DNA of 7,563 nt. Source: Desulfosporosinus sp. (GTDB lineage Bacteria > Bacillota > Desulfitobacteriia > Desulfitobacteriales > Desulfitobacteriaceae). Below the pieces are notes generated by a model. The model was not told the origin of the DNA. It did no database searches and saw only the letters and a list, made by a program, of their open reading frames with translations. Below, in pieces: positions 6,341 through 7,563 of the stretch (position 1 is the first letter of the stretch; every line of letters begins with the position of its first letter). The stretch spans positions 1-7,563 of the forward strand of contig PKWS01000402.1 in the NCBI GenBank assembly GCA_003132105.1, written 5' to 3'. A program made the translations under genes and the position numbers.

Positions 6341-6408
6341 CCTTGTCAAAAGGCATAATCTTTAATAGAATCATAGACATGACTGATTGTCTCTATTTTT
6401 TGACAAGG
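6341..6408 (+). repeat. 11-bp perfect inverted repeat joining the -35 box to the Shine-Dalgarno
   Basis: CCTTGTCAAAA (6341-6351) is the exact reverse complement of TTTTGACAAGG (6398-6408), and two G-U pairs could extend it inward. The left arm contains the -35 box of the sigma gene. The right arm covers AAGG of its AAGGAG ribosome binding site (6405-6410). A smaller hairpin, AGACA (6375-6379) with TGTCT (6388-6392), lies between the arms. Only RNA started upstream of 6341 would contain both arms. Confidence 0.75.
6343..6371 (+). promoter_or_regulatory. Sigma-A-type promoter of the sigma factor gene
   Basis: TTGTCA (6343-6348) and TAGAAT (6366-6371) each match consensus at 5/6 with an ideal 17-base spacer. 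Transcription would begin near 6378, giving a leader of about 40 bases. The -35 box lies within the left arm of the inverted repeat at 6341-6408. Confidence 0.7.
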
Positions 6409-6418
6409 AGTTGAGTGC

Positions 6419-7039
6419 ATGACTTCCAACATTAGTGCCCTAGACAAAGAAATAGCTATGCTAGAAGCAGCGTGCTCAGGTAATGAAGAGGCATTAAACA
6501 TGATTATTCTACATTATGAACCTGAAGTTCGCATGATCGCTTGCAAATACTTTTTACCAAGGGCAGATTATGATGACCTGATACAAGAAGGGCGAATTGC
6601 AATTTATAGAGCCGTATTGTCTTATGACACAAACTTAAACATTCCCTTCCTTCATTTTTTAAGAATGGTTATCAAACGCAAACTCATTGATAGCCTACGA
6701 AAGTATACTCGCCAAAAGCACGCCAACTTAAATGACGCTTATTCCCTAAATAATGTGATTTCGGAATCAGAAGAAACAAGTTTTATTTCCCTTTTAGCAA
6801 ACGCCGAGGATCCCGCAACAATGGTTATTGCAAATGACGAAGCTCGTTCCATGATTCACGGTTTAAATAAAGACTTGTCCAATCTTGAGCGTCTGGTTTT
6901 TGAACATTATTTCATACAAGGATTTAAACAACGTGAAGTTTCTGAACGTCTTGGACTACGTCCAAAGTCTTTAGACAACGCCATCCAACGGATTAAACGC
7001 AAAACTTTACAGTATCGATCACGCCAACTGGCAGGCTAA
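6419..7039 (+). CDS. Sigma-70 family RNA polymerase sigma factor, Spo0H (SigH)-like
   Basis: A 206-residue sigma factor that should direct core RNA polymerase to a special promoter set. Region 2 covers about 25-100: YDDLIQEGRIAIYRAVLSYD (51-70) is the core-binding region 2.2, and FLRMVIKRKLIDSLRKYTRQ (80-99) covers the -10 recognising regions 2.3/2.4. Region 4 is at about 150-197, with the helix-turn-helix FKQREVSERLGLRPKSLDNA (169-188) for -35 contact and IQRIKRK. Order, spacing and the TRQKH...LN stretch resemble B. subtilis SigH (218 residues), but the divergence and the location outside the usual sigH neighbourhood suggest a paralogue, so no symbol is given. AAGGAG (6405-6410) is 8 bases before the ATG. 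It has its own promoter 142 bases after ribH and is followed by a heptanucleotide array and a membrane protein gene. Confidence 0.9.
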   Translation: MTSNISALDKEIAMLEAACSGNEEALNMIILHYEPEVRMIACKYFLPRADYDDLIQEGRIAIYRAVLSYDTNLNIPFLHFLRMVIKRKLIDSLRKYTRQKHANLNDAYSLNNVISESEETSFISLLANAEDPATMVIANDEARSMIHGLNKDLSNLERLVFEHYFIQGFKQREVSERLGLRPKSLDNAIQRIKRKTLQYRSRQLAG

Positions 7040-7040
7040 T

Positions 7041-7082
7041 CTCGATGTTCGAGGTTCGAGGTTAGAATTTCGAATATCGTAC
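7041..7082 (+). repeat. Second heptanucleotide array, folding into a 15-bp hairpin
   Basis: Units of seven from 7041 read CTCGATG, TTCGAGG, TTCGAGG, TTAGAAT, TTCGAAT, ATCGTAC. They share the NTCGNNN pattern, and partly the order of units, with the array at 2574-2650. Bases 7043-7057 pair with 7065-7079 without mismatch: 15 pairs, three of them G-U, around a GAGGTTA loop. TTTT at 7084-7087 follows four bases later, so weak termination after the sigma gene is possible. The array begins two bases after the sigma gene stop. Confidence 0.75.
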
Positions 7083-7086
7083 ATTT

Positions 7087-7182
7087 TGCGAGTGTATAAG
7101 TTCAGCAATACTTCAATAGAGTTTAATACTTCAGCTGAATGAAGTCCCGGTGTTCAGCTTTAGCTGAACGAGTTCACTCGCG
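7087..7182 (+). other. Inverted-repeat-rich leader before the membrane protein gene
   Basis: GCGAGTG (7088-7094) pairs with CACTCGC (7175-7181) and could close a domain of about 95 bases. Inside it, ACTTCA (7128-7133) pairs with TGAAGT (7140-7145), and GTTCAGC (7152-7158) pairs with GCTGAAC (7163-7169). A second GTTCAGC at 7100-7106 can compete for the same 7163-7169 partner, allowing alternative folds. The domain ends six bases before the GAGGAGGG ribosome binding site. It matches no riboswitch class I know. No clear promoter was found in this gap. Confidence 0.5.
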
Positions 7183-7200
7183 GATTTGAGGAGGGTGCCG

Positions 7201-7563
7201 ATGCTTTCGTTTTCTAGTTTTGTTTTTTCTTGGCGAATGCGCTTGTTAAAATTAAAGAAACATAAATTTGCTATTAGTTTAAGCATTTTGTTTGTAGTAG
7301 CCATCTTTGTTTGGGGACCACCAGCCTATAAAGAAAGTTGGCTTGATCCTTTCAGTACACTCAATGTCCCCAATCGCGAACTTCATCCTCGGGCGATTAA
7401 TAAGCTCGGAATGATTACTTCCGATGATCCGTTCCATCCTTTATACTACACAAACGAAGGAAAAATCCTGGAATTGATACGCAACTTACAACGCGCGACT
7501 CCCCTTCCCTCATCTGATCAACCTTTACTTGCTTTGAAAAATCAAAAAGTAAATTATTTTACA
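7201..7563 (+). CDS. Single-pass membrane protein of unknown function, 3' end cut by the window
   Basis: The first 121 codons of an open frame that runs to the window edge. Residues 1-22 (MLSFSSFVFSWRMRLLKLKK...) are basic and probably cytoplasmic. FAISLSILFVVAIFVWG (23-39) is a membrane segment or uncleaved signal anchor, and the rest (GPPAYKESWLDPFSTLNVPN...) should lie outside the membrane. I do not recognise the extracytoplasmic part. GAGGAGGG (7188-7195) before the ATG is a strong ribosome binding site. The location after a sigma factor gene raises the possibility of a regulator of that sigma, but the cytoplasmic part seems short for a classical anti-sigma domain. A secreted or surface protein under its control is as likely. 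Confidence 0.8.
   Translation, partial: MLSFSSFVFSWRMRLLKLKKHKFAISLSILFVVAIFVWGPPAYKESWLDPFSTLNVPNRELHPRAINKLGMITSDDPFHPLYYTNEGKILELIRNLQRATPLPSSDQPLLALKNQKVNYFT

Noticed and set aside
6332..6361. Minus-strand terminator using the A run at 6332-6340
   Set aside because: The stem is only four pairs (CCTT/AAGG), and no minus-strand gene lies upstream of it.

Overview
The window looks like a chromosomal piece of a spore-forming, moderately AT-rich Firmicute, most likely of the Desulfosporosinus/Desulfitobacterium group. This is inferred from a CotSA-like spore-coat glycosyltransferase, a Spo0H-like sigma factor, a Bacillus-type FMN-riboswitch-controlled rib operon, strong AAGGAG ribosome binding sites and GTG starts. 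No database search was possible, so the genus is a guess.

Layout, all on the + strand: (1) 1-1503, a CotSA-like family 4 glycosyltransferase whose first codon probably lies just outside the window. It carries an unusual repetitive C-terminal tail of about 120 residues, and an intrinsic terminator follows it. (2) 1666-2284, a monocistronic GNAT acetyltransferase whose promoter is overlapped by a perfect 14-bp inverted repeat. (3) 2315-6277, the riboflavin operon: -10 box, FMN riboswitch, U-run hairpins, a heptanucleotide repeat array, then ribD, ribE, ribBA and ribH. (4) 6341-7039, a Spo0H-like sigma factor with its own promoter. An 11-bp inverted repeat links its -35 box to its Shine-Dalgarno sequence. 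(5) 7041-7563, a second heptanucleotide array, a leader rich in inverted repeats, and the 5' part of a gene for a single-pass membrane protein cut by the window end.

The four rib proteins give the committed steps from GTP and ribulose-5-phosphate to riboflavin. RibBA makes both precursors, RibD deaminates and reduces the pyrimidine, RibH forms lumazine and RibE dismutates it. The dephosphorylation enzyme and the flavokinase/FAD synthetase are not in the window. The operon is presumably repressed by FMN through the leader.

The parts least explained by known systems are four: the two heptanucleotide (NTCGNNN) arrays, each folding into a long hairpin; the -35/SD inverted repeat of the sigma gene, which could silence read-through transcripts; the sigma factor paired with an unknown membrane protein behind a potentially switch-like leader; and the repetitive tail of the glycosyltransferase.
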